64,000 bases of DNA from the NCBI RefSeq assembly GCF_024137025.1, contig NZ_JAMYJR010000038.1, forward strand, positions 62,001 through 126,000, written 5' to 3'. The notes under the pieces were generated by a model, which saw only the letters and a program-made list of their open reading frames with translations, was not told the DNA's origin and searched no databases. This document shows, piece after piece, positions 51,444 through 61,547 of the stretch (position 1 is its first letter; each line of letters starts with the position of its first letter). This stretch comes from Paractinoplanes aksuensis. Its GTDB lineage: Bacteria; Actinomycetota; Actinomycetes; Mycobacteriales; Micromonosporaceae. Made by a program: the position numbers and the translations under genes.

Positions 51444-51767
51444 GATTCTCCTTTGCTAGCGACGTGACGGCCGACGTCGGCGAGCTGTGCGGGGAATGAC
51501 TTCGCGGCGACTGCGGGCCGACTGACCGGGATCCGTCGGACGGCATAACCGTCTGCTTAGGACAGTTGCTGTCCCCGAGTCAAGGGCAAGGGCGGCGGGG
51601 ATGCAAGGTGCCGGTCATCACCCGATCGGCGTCCGGCGTGAATGAACTTCTCGAGCTTTTGCGCCTTGAGAGAGATGTGTGCGTGACGCCACCTTGAGCA
51701 GGTGATTCGCATGCAATATATTGCACATCACCGGAGGGAAGCAGGGCGAGAACGAAGGGGGAGACGC
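51444..51767. promoter_or_regulatory. Divergent promoter region between SDR and TRIC-type genes
   Basis: No gene is visible. It holds the palindrome GCCGACGTCGGC (51470-51481), a short dyad GGACAG-TTG-CTGTCC (51560-51574), and the AT-rich palindrome at 51712-51725. Promoters for both flanking genes should lie here. Confidence 0.45.
51712..51725. promoter_or_regulatory. AT-rich perfect palindrome upstream of the channel gene
   Basis: TGCAATATATTGCA is a perfect 14-bp palindrome 42 bases before the ATG of the TRIC-type gene. Such an AT block in this GC-rich context is typical of an operator for a small dimeric repressor overlapping a promoter. The regulator is not identifiable here. Confidence 0.6.
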
Positions 51768-52433
51768 ATGTCCGTCATACCGTTCCAAGTGGCGCTGTGG
51801 ATCGAGTTGCTCGCCGCTGGGCTCGGTGGCCTGCAGGGCGCCCTGTTCGCGGCCGGGGAGAAGCACCGGCGCATCGACCTGCTCGGGGTCATCGTCATCG
51901 GGCTCGCCGTCTCGCTCGGCGGCAGCCTGCTGCGCGACGTCGTGCTCAACCAGCCGCCCGTCGTGATCTGGAAGAACTGGTACCTGGTGGTGGCCGGCGG
52001 CGCGGCCGTGCTCGGCATGGTGCTGCAGCCGTTGCTCGCGCGGGTCCACTGGCTGATCACGGTGCTGGACGCGGTGGTGATGGGACTGTTCGGGGCGATC
52101 GCCGCCTCGAAGGCGCTGTCGCTCGGCGTCGGCGCGGCCGGGGCGCTGGTCGTCGGCGTCATCGGGGCGATCGGCGGCGGCATGCTGCGCGACCTCATCC
52201 TGAGCCGGCCGATCTCGTTCCTGCGGGTCGGCACGCTGTACGCCGTGGCCGCCGGGGCCGGGGTGGCCACCCTCATCGTGTTGGTCGCCCTGGGCACACC
52301 GATCGTGATGGCCGGCCTCGCCGGCCTCGTCGTCACCACGGTCGTCCGGCTGGGCGCGGTGCGGTTCGGCTGGACCTTCCCCGAGCAACGGGCCCTCACG
52401 CCCCGGCGGGCCAAGGGCGCCGAGGCCGCCTGA
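51768..52433 (+). CDS. TRIC-type (YicG/UPF0126) membrane channel protein
   Basis: This 221-residue protein starts at ATG with GAAGGGGGA upstream. It has seven hydrophobic helices in two similar halves, each with the UPF0126 signature: GLAVSLGGSLLRDVVLNQPP and GVIGAIGGGMLRDLILSRP. The conserved GG-x-LRD turn in each half is the pore motif of trimeric intracellular cation channels. Function is presumably ion (K+) or small-molecule passage across the inner membrane. The C-terminal tail is basic. Confidence 0.92.
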   Translation: MSVIPFQVALWIELLAAGLGGLQGALFAAGEKHRRIDLLGVIVIGLAVSLGGSLLRDVVLNQPPVVIWKNWYLVVAGGAAVLGMVLQPLLARVHWLITVLDAVVMGLFGAIAASKALSLGVGAAGALVVGVIGAIGGGMLRDLILSRPISFLRVGTLYAVAAGAGVATLIVLVALGTPIVMAGLAGLVVTTVVRLGAVRFGWTFPEQRALTPRRAKGAEAA

Positions 52434-52571
52434 GCCGGGTTCAACTTCCGCTCCACATCCAGGTAACTCGGTTCGGCCACGATGAAGGTGATCGGCCGGT
52501 GAAGGCGCGGAAAGTCGTGCCCCGGCCGATTGTCTGTGTCGGGCATCCCGTACGCAGGAAAGGAGCGACGA

Positions 52572-54455
52572 ATGCGACTCGACCGAAGCGCCCGGCGGGC
52601 GCCTGCGATCCTGCTGACCGCGATGATGCTCGGCGCCGGCGTGGCCGCCTGCGGCTCCGACGGGGCCGGGGGCGCGCTGGACGATTTCCTCGACGCCTGG
52701 CACGACCGCAAGCTGTCCGAGGTGGACTTCGTCGACAGCGCCGGGAAGCCGATCGAGGCTGCCGCCGTGGAGGCCGAGCTGACCGAGTTGGCCGGCGGCA
52801 TGCCGCTCGAGACTCTGCGGATGACCCGGGCCGGCGACATCCGCGAGACCGGTGACGACGCGGTTGGCGCCGTCAAGGTCGGCTGGACCCTGGCCGCCGC
52901 GGGTCCCTGGTCGTACGAGAGCGCGGTCCGGCTGACCGCCCGCGGTGAGGGCGGCTGGAAGGTGATCTGGGAACCCGCCATCGTGCAGAAAGAACTCGTC
53001 GCCGGGGACAAGCTCACGCTGCGCCGGGTCCAGGCCGACCGGGCCGCGATCCTGGGCGCCGGCGGCCGGCCGATCGTCGAGGCCCGGCCGGTCGTTGTCG
53101 TGACGGTGGACCCGGCCCGATTCACCGCCACCGAGGAGCTGGCTGCGGCGCTGAAGACGATCGGCGTGCAGATCGACCCCGGGGACGTGGCCACCGCCGC
53201 CGGCCCGGTCGAGGTCGTCACCCTGCGGCGGGCCGACTTCTCTAAGGTGGAAAAGGCGCTGCGGAGGCTGCGCGGGGTCACGCTGACCGAGCAGAAGCGG
53301 GAGCTGGCGCCGAGCCGGATGTTCGCCCGCGCCCTGCTCGGCACCGTCGACCCGGTCACGGCCGACGACCTCACAGCCAACCCGGGCACCCTGGCCGCCG
53401 GTGACGACGCCGGGCACGGCGGTCTGCAACAGCGCTACGACAGCAGGCTACGCGGAGCGCCGGCGCTCGCCGTGGTGATCGAACGTGACGGCCGGGACGA
53501 GCCGGCCGAGCTGCATCACACCGAGCCGGTCGGCGGCCGGCCGGTCCGGACCACGATCGACCTGCCGACGCAGCAGGCGGCCGATCGCGCGACCGCCGCC
53601 GAGCCCCGGCCGAGCTCGCTGGTCGCCGTGCGGATCAGCGATTCCGCGGTGCTGGCGGTCAGTAACGGACCCGACGGCGGCGGGGACAACGTGGCGCTGA
53701 CCGGCCAGGTCCCGCCCGGGTCCACGTTCAAAATGGTCTCGGCCCTGGGCTTGCTGCAGAAGCGGGCGGTGAACCCGAACACGCCCGTCGACTGCCCGAA
53801 GACCAAGGAGGCGGGCGGGCAGGTCTTCAAGAACGCACACGACATGGCCCTGGGCGAGGTGCCCTTCCACGTCGACTTCGCCCAGTCCTGCAACACCGCG
53901 TTCGTGGGTCTGGCCCCCAAGCTGGGCGCAGCCGGCCTGCAGTCCGCGGCCACAGCGGTCGGGCTCGGCGGTCAGTGGGATCTGGGCGTCAAGGCGTTCA
54001 GCGGCAAGGTGTCCGCGGCCGGCGACCCGGCCGAACTGGCCCAGGCCGCCTTCGGGCAGGGGCAGACCGCGGTCAGCCCGATCGCCATGGCCGGCGCGAC
54101 GGCGGCGGTCGCCCGGGGCCGATTCGTCCAGCCTAGGCTGGTGCTCGACCCGGCCCCGGCTCAGCCCGCCGCCGACGGCGCCACCCTCGACAAGGACGCC
54201 GCCGCCGGTCTGAAACGGCTGATGCGTGAGGTGGTCACCTCGGGCACGGGCCGTGCGCTAAACAACGTCAAGGGCGGTCCGGTGTTCGGCAAGACCGGCA
54301 GCGCCGAGTTCGACGACGCCTCGACCGAGACCCACGCCTGGTTCGTCGGCTGGCAGGGCGACGTCGCCTTCGCTGTCCTGGTGCAGAAGGGCGGTGCCGG
54401 CGCTGAGACCGCCGTGCCGGTCGTTCGCCGCTTCCTGACCGGACTGAACGGCTGA
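52572..54455 (+). CDS. Penicillin-binding transpeptidase lipoprotein (MecA-N/NTF2-like type)
   Basis: AGGAGCGACGA precedes the ATG at 52572 (627 residues). A lipobox-type signal (GAGVAAC) is followed by an NTF2-like domain (about 30-150), a PBP dimerisation domain, and a transpeptidase domain. The catalytic motifs are GSTFK (Ser384, Lys387), SCN (439-441) and KTG (574-576), in the right order and spacing. It should cross-link peptidoglycan at the outer membrane face. It resembles PBPA/PBP2a-like proteins of actinomycetes, some of which have low beta-lactam affinity; that property cannot be judged here. The DUF6924 gene begins 1 base after its stop. Confidence 0.93.
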   Translation: MRLDRSARRAPAILLTAMMLGAGVAACGSDGAGGALDDFLDAWHDRKLSEVDFVDSAGKPIEAAAVEAELTELAGGMPLETLRMTRAGDIRETGDDAVGAVKVGWTLAAAGPWSYESAVRLTARGEGGWKVIWEPAIVQKELVAGDKLTLRRVQADRAAILGAGGRPIVEARPVVVVTVDPARFTATEELAAALKTIGVQIDPGDVATAAGPVEVVTLRRADFSKVEKALRRLRGVTLTEQKRELAPSRMFARALLGTVDPVTADDLTANPGTLAAGDDAGHGGLQQRYDSRLRGAPALAVVIERDGRDEPAELHHTEPVGGRPVRTTIDLPTQQAADRATAAEPRPSSLVAVRISDSAVLAVSNGPDGGGDNVALTGQVPPGSTFKMVSALGLLQKRAVNPNTPVDCPKTKEAGGQVFKNAHDMALGEVPFHVDFAQSCNTAFVGLAPKLGAAGLQSAATAVGLGGQWDLGVKAFSGKVSAAGDPAELAQAAFGQGQTAVSPIAMAGATAAVARGRFVQPRLVLDPAPAQPAADGATLDKDAAAGLKRLMREVVTSGTGRALNNVKGGPVFGKTGSAEFDDASTETHAWFVGWQGDVAFAVLVQKGGAGAETAVPVVRRFLTGLNG

Positions 54456-54456
54456 C

Positions 54457-54882
54457 ATGACCAGGCGACCCCGCCTTCCCTCGCTCGGCGAGCGGCGAAA
54501 TCTGGACGCCGTCGTGGTGCGCACGGACCTTTCCGAGGATGCCGCGTGGCGCTCCCTGTGCGACGCCGTGACCCTCGGCGGCGGCGAATGGCCGGTGCTC
54601 TTCGTCGATGACGCGCACTGGATGGGCGCGACGGCCGAGGAGGTCCGAGCCGCCGCCGCGACCGAGGGCCATCTGGATGTGGTGTTCCTCGCGGACAGCG
54701 AAGCCCTGACCGATCCCGAGCACAAGCTGCTGGCCGTGGCCGGCCCGTCGGAGCCGGAACTTCGCGTCGTGCCGGGCTGGGTCATGCTCCTGCACGGCAC
54801 GGTGGCTGTCACCGGTATGAGCTTCGGCGAATTCGCTGCCGTCGCCGATCCCGCGGGGGTGTTCCGCGGTTTTCCCGACTGA
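54457..54882 (+). CDS. DUF6924-family protein
   Basis: This 141-residue protein begins 1 base after the PBP stop, so it is cotranscribed and probably translationally coupled. It follows the DUF6924 pattern: VVVRTDLSEDAAWRSLCDAV, VLFVDDAHWMGATAEEV, FLADSEALTDPEHKLLAV, LRVVPGWVMLLHGTVAVTGM, and the ending FGEFAAVADPAGVFRGF. No signal peptide or membrane segment. The family has no established function to my knowledge; small acidic proteins of this kind are often found singly. Linkage to a cell-wall transpeptidase is the only clue here. Confidence 0.8.
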   Translation: MTRRPRLPSLGERRNLDAVVVRTDLSEDAAWRSLCDAVTLGGGEWPVLFVDDAHWMGATAEEVRAAAATEGHLDVVFLADSEALTDPEHKLLAVAGPSEPELRVVPGWVMLLHGTVAVTGMSFGEFAAVADPAGVFRGFPD

Positions 54883-54899
54883 CCCCACTGGTCGGCCTT

Positions 54900-54936
54900 G
54901 ACCGCGGCGGCCGGGGGCCCTGTCCCGGCGGCGGTC
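54900..54936. terminator. Hairpin between convergent DUF6924 and kinase genes
   Basis: GACCGC (54900-54905) pairs with GCGGTC (54931-54936) and CCGGG (54911-54915) with CCCGG (54924-54928), giving an interrupted GC stem in the 54-bp gap between convergent stops. It probably serves both directions. Confidence 0.5.
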
Positions 54937-56571
<1,635 letters not shown>

Positions 56572-56771
56572 CGCGGCAAGCTATCCCCGACGCCCCTGGT
56601 CGAATGCCTACTGGTCATACGTCCGAAGCGGCTGTTTTCGCAGGCCACGCTGTTTTGGATGTGTGTTCACGAGGAGCCGCCGGATTCTTCTCACATTCGC
56701 GGTGAACGCCATGGCGCTGAGCGCGTCTTCGCAAGGGGCAGGCCCGTCAGCACGAGAACGGAGGTACCGAG

Positions 56772-57662
56772 GTGTCCGAGACCGATCCGTTGTCCGCGGC
56801 GCTCACCACCCATGGTGGAAGGTGCGGGATCACCGGGGGATTCACCGCGGGCGACGGGCCCTGGGCCGTGCGCTTCCGCGGCGGGAAACGGCTGCCGGTG
56901 ATCGTCCGTGGCCCGGGCTGGCTCATCGCCGACGGTGCGGCCCCGGAGCGCCTGGAGGCCGAGGGGCTGACCCTGCCCAGCGGGCGGGTGCCTTTCGTGC
57001 TGGCCAGCGACCCGGCGGTCGAGCCCCGCTGCGCCGATCGGCTCCTGGGCGACCGGCCCGGTCTGCTCGTCCCCCTCGGGGGCGAGCAGGTGGTCGGCCT
57101 GATCCGGCAGCCCGGAAACGGCCCCGACGAACGGATTCTCGACGCGCTTCCGTCGGTGGTCCGGGTCCGTGATGCCCCGGCCGTCCGCCATCCGCTCGAC
57201 CGGATCGTCCACGAGCTGTCCCGGCGCGGCCCCGGCTTCGCGCACGTCACCGAGCAGTACGCGCAGGTCCTCATGGTCGACGTCCTGCGATCCGTGCTGG
57301 GTTCGCCGGGCCTGGCCGATGCCGGCTGGCTCCGCCTCTACGCGGACGCGGAGTTGCGGCCCGCCCTGATCCTGATCCACGACCGGCCGGCCCATCCCTG
57401 GCGGCTCGCCGACCTGGCCCGGTCGGTGTCCATGTCGCGGAGCAAGTTCATCCGACGGTTCCAATCGCTGTCCGGGGAGCCGCCACTGGCGTACCTGCAC
57501 CAGTGGCGGATGCGGCTGGCCCGGACCGCCCTGCGCGACACCGACGCCCCGATCGCCGCGGTGGCGGTCGAGACGGGCTTCAGTTCGCCGAGTTCCTTCA
57601 GCCACGCGTTCACCCGGTTCACCGGCCTGTCCCCGAGCCGCTACCGCGCGTCGCACCGGTGA
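56772..57662 (+). CDS. AraC-family transcriptional regulator
   Basis: This 296-residue protein starts at GTG with ACGGAGGT upstream. The N-terminal half is a cupin-type sensor (PWAVRFRGGKRLPVIVRG, LLVPLGG). The C-terminal 100 residues hold two HTH motifs: LADLARSVSMSRSKFIRRF and IAAVAVETGFSSPSSFSHAF, ending FTGLSPSRYR, the AraC signature. Ligands of such cupin_6-type members are unknown. The intradiol dioxygenase gene starts 108 bases downstream on the same strand and is its probable target. Confidence 0.93.
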   Translation: MSETDPLSAALTTHGGRCGITGGFTAGDGPWAVRFRGGKRLPVIVRGPGWLIADGAAPERLEAEGLTLPSGRVPFVLASDPAVEPRCADRLLGDRPGLLVPLGGEQVVGLIRQPGNGPDERILDALPSVVRVRDAPAVRHPLDRIVHELSRRGPGFAHVTEQYAQVLMVDVLRSVLGSPGLADAGWLRLYADAELRPALILIHDRPAHPWRLADLARSVSMSRSKFIRRFQSLSGEPPLAYLHQWRMRLARTALRDTDAPIAAVAVETGFSSPSSFSHAFTRFTGLSPSRYRASHR

Positions 57663-57770
57663 GCACTGTGGAACGCCGACTCAAGAAAGGGGGACGATCG
57701 AGCATTCCCCTGCGTTTCCCCAATGCAAAAGATGGGAGCCGCACCTGGCAGAACTCAGGAAGGAAATCCC

Positions 57771-58532
57771 ATGCCCAATGACCGGCTCATCGCCATCATC
57801 GAAGACTTCGAGAAGACCCTCCTCGAACTTGTTCAGCGTCACCGGATCACCCACGAGGAATACCGCAAGGCCACCGAGGTCGTTCTGGCCAGCGTCCAGG
57901 CCGGTGAGGGTTCGATTCTGTTCGACGTCTTCCTCGAGGCCGAGACGCTCGACGTCGAGAGCGCCCACCGCAAGGGCAGCCCGCTCGGTCTGCTGGGCCC
58001 CTTCTATCTGCCGGGCGCACCGCGCCTCGAGCCGCCGAACATGATGCCGCGGCGGCCGGACGAGAAGGGTGACACCCTGATCTTCCGCGGCGCCGTGCGG
58101 TCGACCACTGGCGAGGCGTTGCCGTTCGCCGAGTTCGACATGTGGCAGGCCGACGCCGACGGCAACTACTCCGGGATCATGCCGGGCATCCCGGCGTGGA
58201 ACCTACGGGGCCGCTTCGGCACCGCGGTCGACGGCACCTTCGAGGTGACGACCATTCAGCCGGCGCCCTACCCGGTTCCGGGGGACGGCCCCATCGGCGG
58301 CGTGTTGCGTGAGCTGGGACGGCATCTCTACCGGCCGGCTCATCTCCACCTCCAGGTGACGGCCCCGGACCACGAGGTGCTGACCACTCAGCTCTACTTC
58401 GCGGACGGGGACTACCTCGCCACGGACGCCGCCAACGCGGTGCGCGACGGGCTCATCGCACCGGTCGAGCTCGACGGGGACGTACGGATCGCGACCTACG
58501 ACTTCGTGCTCGAGCCGCACACCGCTCGCTAG
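57771..58532 (+). CDS. Intradiol ring-cleavage dioxygenase (catechol/hydroxyquinol type)
   Basis: The start at ATG 57771 has CAGGAAGGAAA upstream (253 residues). An N-terminal helical dimerisation region (1-95) precedes the beta-sandwich. Iron ligands are visible: Tyr in GNYSGIMPG, Tyr in APYPVPGDGP, and two His in RPAHLHLQV. The LTTQLYFADGDYL end fits the family. It opens catechol-like rings to cis,cis-muconate-type acids using non-heme Fe(III). No further beta-ketoadipate genes are adjacent, so the product must enter a pathway encoded elsewhere. The preceding AraC regulator likely senses the substrate. Confidence 0.93.
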   Translation: MPNDRLIAIIEDFEKTLLELVQRHRITHEEYRKATEVVLASVQAGEGSILFDVFLEAETLDVESAHRKGSPLGLLGPFYLPGAPRLEPPNMMPRRPDEKGDTLIFRGAVRSTTGEALPFAEFDMWQADADGNYSGIMPGIPAWNLRGRFGTAVDGTFEVTTIQPAPYPVPGDGPIGGVLRELGRHLYRPAHLHLQVTAPDHEVLTTQLYFADGDYLATDAANAVRDGLIAPVELDGDVRIATYDFVLEPHTAR

Positions 58533-58604
58533 CACCGCCGGCTCCGGGTCGGTTGTGGGACAGCCGACCTGAACCAGCGCCGTCCCGGCTCGTCTGATCG
58601 TTCG

Positions 58605-59480
58605 ATGAGATCCCTCGACGAAAACTCGGGCTTCGCGGCGGCCACCCGGGCGGCCCAGGCGGTCATCGCGGCCGACGCTGCCGACCGAACGGTCCGGCCG
58701 CAGTCGCACAGTCGCCTGCTCAGTCACGGATCGCGAACCGAGCGGGCAGTGCTGTTGCTTCACGGCTACACGCACGGACCCGAGCAGATGGACGCCCTGG
58801 CCGGCGATTTCCACGCGCGGGGTTACAACGTCTGGGTCCCCCGGGCGCCCGGTCACGGCACGACCGATCCCGGGGACCACCGCCGCATCACGACCAGCGG
58901 CCTCACCATGTACGCGACCAGAGGTCTGGACATCGCCGCCGGGCTCGGGGGCGAAGTCGGTGTCGTCGGGATCTCGGCCGGCGCGATCCTGGCCACCTGG
59001 CTGACGCAGCAGAGCGGCCCGGCCGTGAACCGGCTCCTGCTGCTCTCGCCGTTCTTCGGCCCGGCTCCGGGCCAGGTGCCGGCCTCGCTGTTGCGACCCC
59101 TGACCTTCCTGTACGGGCGGGGCCTTCTGCCGGACCGGGTCACCAGCCGCGGATACTCGCTGAGATCGGTCAGCCGGTACCTGGCGATCACCCGTCACCT
59201 CGTCAAGCCGGCGCGACCGGCTGGTCTGCGCTCGATCGCCCTGGTCATCAGCGCGCTCGACGACGTCGTCGACACCGCGGCGGCGACGGCCGTGCCGGCC
59301 CGCATCGCCGGCGTCGGCGTCGGCGTCGGCGAGATTCTTCTGCCCACGTTGGTGGTGCCGGAATTGACCGGTCTCGGCCACGACACCCTGTCCCTCGCCG
59401 GTCGGCCGGACGAGGGCGAGCTGCGCGGGCAGTACATCCGGTTGTACGAGACGGGCCGGACCACGGTCGGTACGCCGTGA
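58605..59480 (+). CDS. Alpha/beta hydrolase (serine hydrolase)
   Basis: This 291-residue protein has LLLHGYTHG (oxyanion region), the nucleophile elbow VVGISAGAILA, ALDDVVDT (acid residue region) and TGLGHDTL (His), so all parts of a Ser-Asp-His triad are present in order. No signal peptide is seen. Related proteins are monoacylglycerol lipase or carboxylesterase-like. No ribosome binding site is visible at the ATG, so the start is less certain. It is separated from the dioxygenase by 72 bases and could be in the same transcript. Confidence 0.85.
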   Translation: MRSLDENSGFAAATRAAQAVIAADAADRTVRPQSHSRLLSHGSRTERAVLLLHGYTHGPEQMDALAGDFHARGYNVWVPRAPGHGTTDPGDHRRITTSGLTMYATRGLDIAAGLGGEVGVVGISAGAILATWLTQQSGPAVNRLLLLSPFFGPAPGQVPASLLRPLTFLYGRGLLPDRVTSRGYSLRSVSRYLAITRHLVKPARPAGLRSIALVISALDDVVDTAAATAVPARIAGVGVGVGEILLPTLVVPELTGLGHDTLSLAGRPDEGELRGQYIRLYETGRTTVGTP

Positions 59481-59514
59481 TCCGGCCCGTTCAGCCCGGT
59501 CTGTCGAGGGCGCG

Positions 59515-59550
59515 CTGCCGCCTCGCGAACGGGGGATCGCAAGGCGGCAG
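59515..59550. terminator. Bidirectional hairpin terminator
   Basis: CTGCCGCCT (59515-59523) pairs perfectly with AGGCGGCAG (59542-59550), extended by GCGA/TCGC inside after one mismatch. It lies in the gap between the convergent hydrolase and secreted-protein genes. Confidence 0.7.
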
Positions 59551-59556
59551 GGCCGG

Positions 59557-59895
59557 TCAGAACGAGTAAGCGCGGAAGGACTGGTACTTGCCCGCCGTGA
59601 ACGTGCGGAACGTGCCCAGGTTCTGCTGAAGCCCGGTGCAGCCGGGGCCGCTGAAGGCACTGACCTGCGCGACGATCCGCTCACCGGTGAGCGAGGCCGC
59701 GGTCGGCGGCATGGCCAGGCACGCGCCGTCCGGTTCGGCCACGTGGAGCAGGATCTCGGCGAACGTGCCCTCGAAAATGGTCAGCCCGGAGTCCGGAACC
59801 TCGATGGCGGCCTGTGCCGGCTGCGCCTGCAAGCCGATCACGGCGGCGACGCCGGCTGCGGTCAGACCCGCGAGAGTACGCATTCTCTTGCCCAT
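59557..59895 (-). CDS. Small secreted protein, possibly beta/gamma-crystallin-like
   Basis: The start at ATG 59895 has a perfect AGGAGG; 112 residues. A signal peptide ends near AQPAQA (residue 29). The mature part of about 83 residues has two cysteines (GACLAMPP, GPGCTGLQQ) that can form a disulfide, and the order GERIVAQVSAFSGPGC ... FRTFTAGKYQSFRAYSF resembles a single beta/gamma-crystallin-like motif. The match is weak and function is unknown. A strong ribosome binding site and AT-rich upstream DNA suggest high expression. Confidence 0.75.
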   Translation of the reverse strand: MGKRMRTLAGLTAAGVAAVIGLQAQPAQAAIEVPDSGLTIFEGTFAEILLHVAEPDGACLAMPPTAASLTGERIVAQVSAFSGPGCTGLQQNLGTFRTFTAGKYQSFRAYSF

Positions 59896-60227
59896 GCTGA
59901 AACCTCCTGATCGATTTCCCGGACGAGGACGAGCCTTCGTCGAGGCATGTGATCGAGCGACACCAGCCTTTCTCCGGCGCCATCGATCGGCAACCGCGCG
60001 GGCTATGACTATATAGACAGAATTAACTTCACTTCGTCTTGAATTCGACCGGCCGGAATTCGTAGCACGCATTCTTCCGGACGCGACTGAACCTCATGGT
60101 CCGAGCTCCGTCGGACATGACGGATGACGGTCTTCGTACGCCTCCAGCCGAAGGCCGTCATCCACCCGGCCCGGGTCGGCCCTCTCACATCAGCGAACCA
60201 GGGCCGCCACCGTTCGTCGGTTCAGAT
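59896..60227. promoter_or_regulatory. AT-rich divergent promoter region
   Basis: No gene is visible in this 332-bp stretch. The block 60003-60050 is strikingly AT-rich for this genome; read on the reverse strand it contains TATATAGT, a good -10 candidate for the secreted-protein gene, about 105 bases before its ATG. No operator repeat stands out. Confidence 0.45.
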
Positions 60228-60761
60228 ATGCGGAACTCTGCACATACCCAGATCCTGCCGGCCGGCATCGCTCCGGCGCCGCCGCCCTGGCTGCCGGAGG
60301 TCACCCTGCGGCTGCTGGACGAGGCGCTGGTGGAGCTGGGACATGAGGAGAACAAGGCGGCGCGGTTGATGGCCGCGCTCACCGTGGCCAGCGGCGCGAT
60401 CGTCACCGGCTTCTTCGCCGGCCGCTGGTCGCCGGTGAACCTGCCGACAGTGGCCTCGATCGTCTGGTGGCTGGGAGCGGCGGTCGCGGTCGGCGCGCTC
60501 GGACTGGTCGGCCGGGCCGCCACCTATGGCGACCGGCCCGACACCCGGGTGCCGGTACCGGGGCCGCTCGTGGGAGCCGACCTGGCGATTCTGCGCCAGT
60601 GGGCACTGGCTGTGGCCCACAACCCGGACGAGGATCCGGTCGCGCGTCTCTGGCGTACCCGGCGCACCATCGGGCGCAAACGCAGCCTGGTGCGCTGGGG
60701 CCTGATCGCCATGCCGACCGGGCTGGCCATCTGCCTGCTCGGTGGCTTCCTTCCCCTCTGA
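60228..60761 (+). CDS. Membrane protein resembling Pycsar-type TM effectors
   Basis: This 177-residue protein starts at ATG 60228 (no clear ribosome binding site). Layout: an amphipathic helix with HEENKAARLMAALTVASG (about 38-57), two membrane helices (about 45-68 and 75-98), a soluble helical loop with arginine-rich RTRRTIGRKRSLVRWG, and a last membrane helix (LIAMPTGLAICLLGG). The ENKA motif before the first helix and the closing basic helix match the Pycsar effector (PycTM) family, which kills phage-infected cells by membrane damage after cCMP/cUMP binding. No pyrimidine cyclase gene is adjacent, so this assignment is tentative. Confidence 0.5.
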   Translation: MRNSAHTQILPAGIAPAPPPWLPEVTLRLLDEALVELGHEENKAARLMAALTVASGAIVTGFFAGRWSPVNLPTVASIVWWLGAAVAVGALGLVGRAATYGDRPDTRVPVPGPLVGADLAILRQWALAVAHNPDEDPVARLWRTRRTIGRKRSLVRWGLIAMPTGLAICLLGGFLPL

Positions 60762-60780
60762 ACCGTCAGGAGCTGTTCCC

Positions 60781-61545
60781 ATGTCCGATGTCGACCACAG
60801 CAACGCGTTGCCCGAGACGGTGCACCGTCTGCAGCCGGAACTGGTGCGTCTGCGGCGCGACCTGCACGCCCATCCCGAGGCGGGCCTGCACCTGCCCCGT
60901 ACCCAGGCGGCGGTTCTCGAGGCCCTCGACGGCCTGGATGTGGAGATCCCGGGGACGGGATCTGTCGTCGGTGACCGCGGTGCTGCGGGGGCGGCCGGCC
61001 CGGTCCGGCCGTACTGCTGCGGGCCGACATGGACGCCCTGCCGCTCACCGAGAAGACCGGGCTCGACTACGCCAGCCGGGTGCCCGGGATCATGCATGCT
61101 TGCGGGCACGACCTGCACACGGTCGCCCTGGTCGGCGCGGCCCGCGCGCTGGCCGGGAACCGTGCGGCGCTCGCGGGTGACGTCGTTCTCATGTTCCAGC
61201 CGGGTGAGGAGGGTTGGGACGGCGCCGACCGGATGATCAAGGAAGGCGTCCTCGATGCGGCTGGGGAGCGGGCACGGGCGGCGTACGGCCTGCATGTACG
61301 TTCCTACGAGACGCCACGCGGCGTCTTCCGCAGCGAGCCGGGAACGATCATGGGTGCCACCGACTCGCTCACCGTGACGGTGCAGGGCCGGGGCGGCCAT
61401 ACCTCGCGGCCGCACGTCGCCACCGACCCCGTCCCGGTGGCGGCCGATCATCACATCCATCCAGACGATGATCAGCCGGCGATTCGACCCGTTCGACCCC
61501 GTCGTGGTCACGGTGACCTCCGTCGATGCCGGCGCCCTAGTTCGT
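60781..61545 (+). pseudogene. M20-family amidohydrolase (hippurate hydrolase-like), frameshifted and truncated
   Basis: Frame 1 begins at ATG 60781 with CAGGAG upstream (ELVRLRRDLHAHPEAGLHLP). Near 60957 similarity moves to another frame (LSSVTAVLRG) and then to a third (AVLLRADMDALPLTEKTG), which runs through the metal motifs ACGHDLHT, QPGEEGWDGA and GRGGHTSRPH. Near 61449 one missing base shifts it again (ITSIQTMISRRFDPFDPVVV). The gene is cut off about 61540 at the 3' end of the reverse-strand metallopeptidase gene; the C-terminal third is absent. At least three shifts plus truncation indicate a dead gene. Confidence 0.85.
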
Positions 61546-61547
61546 GC

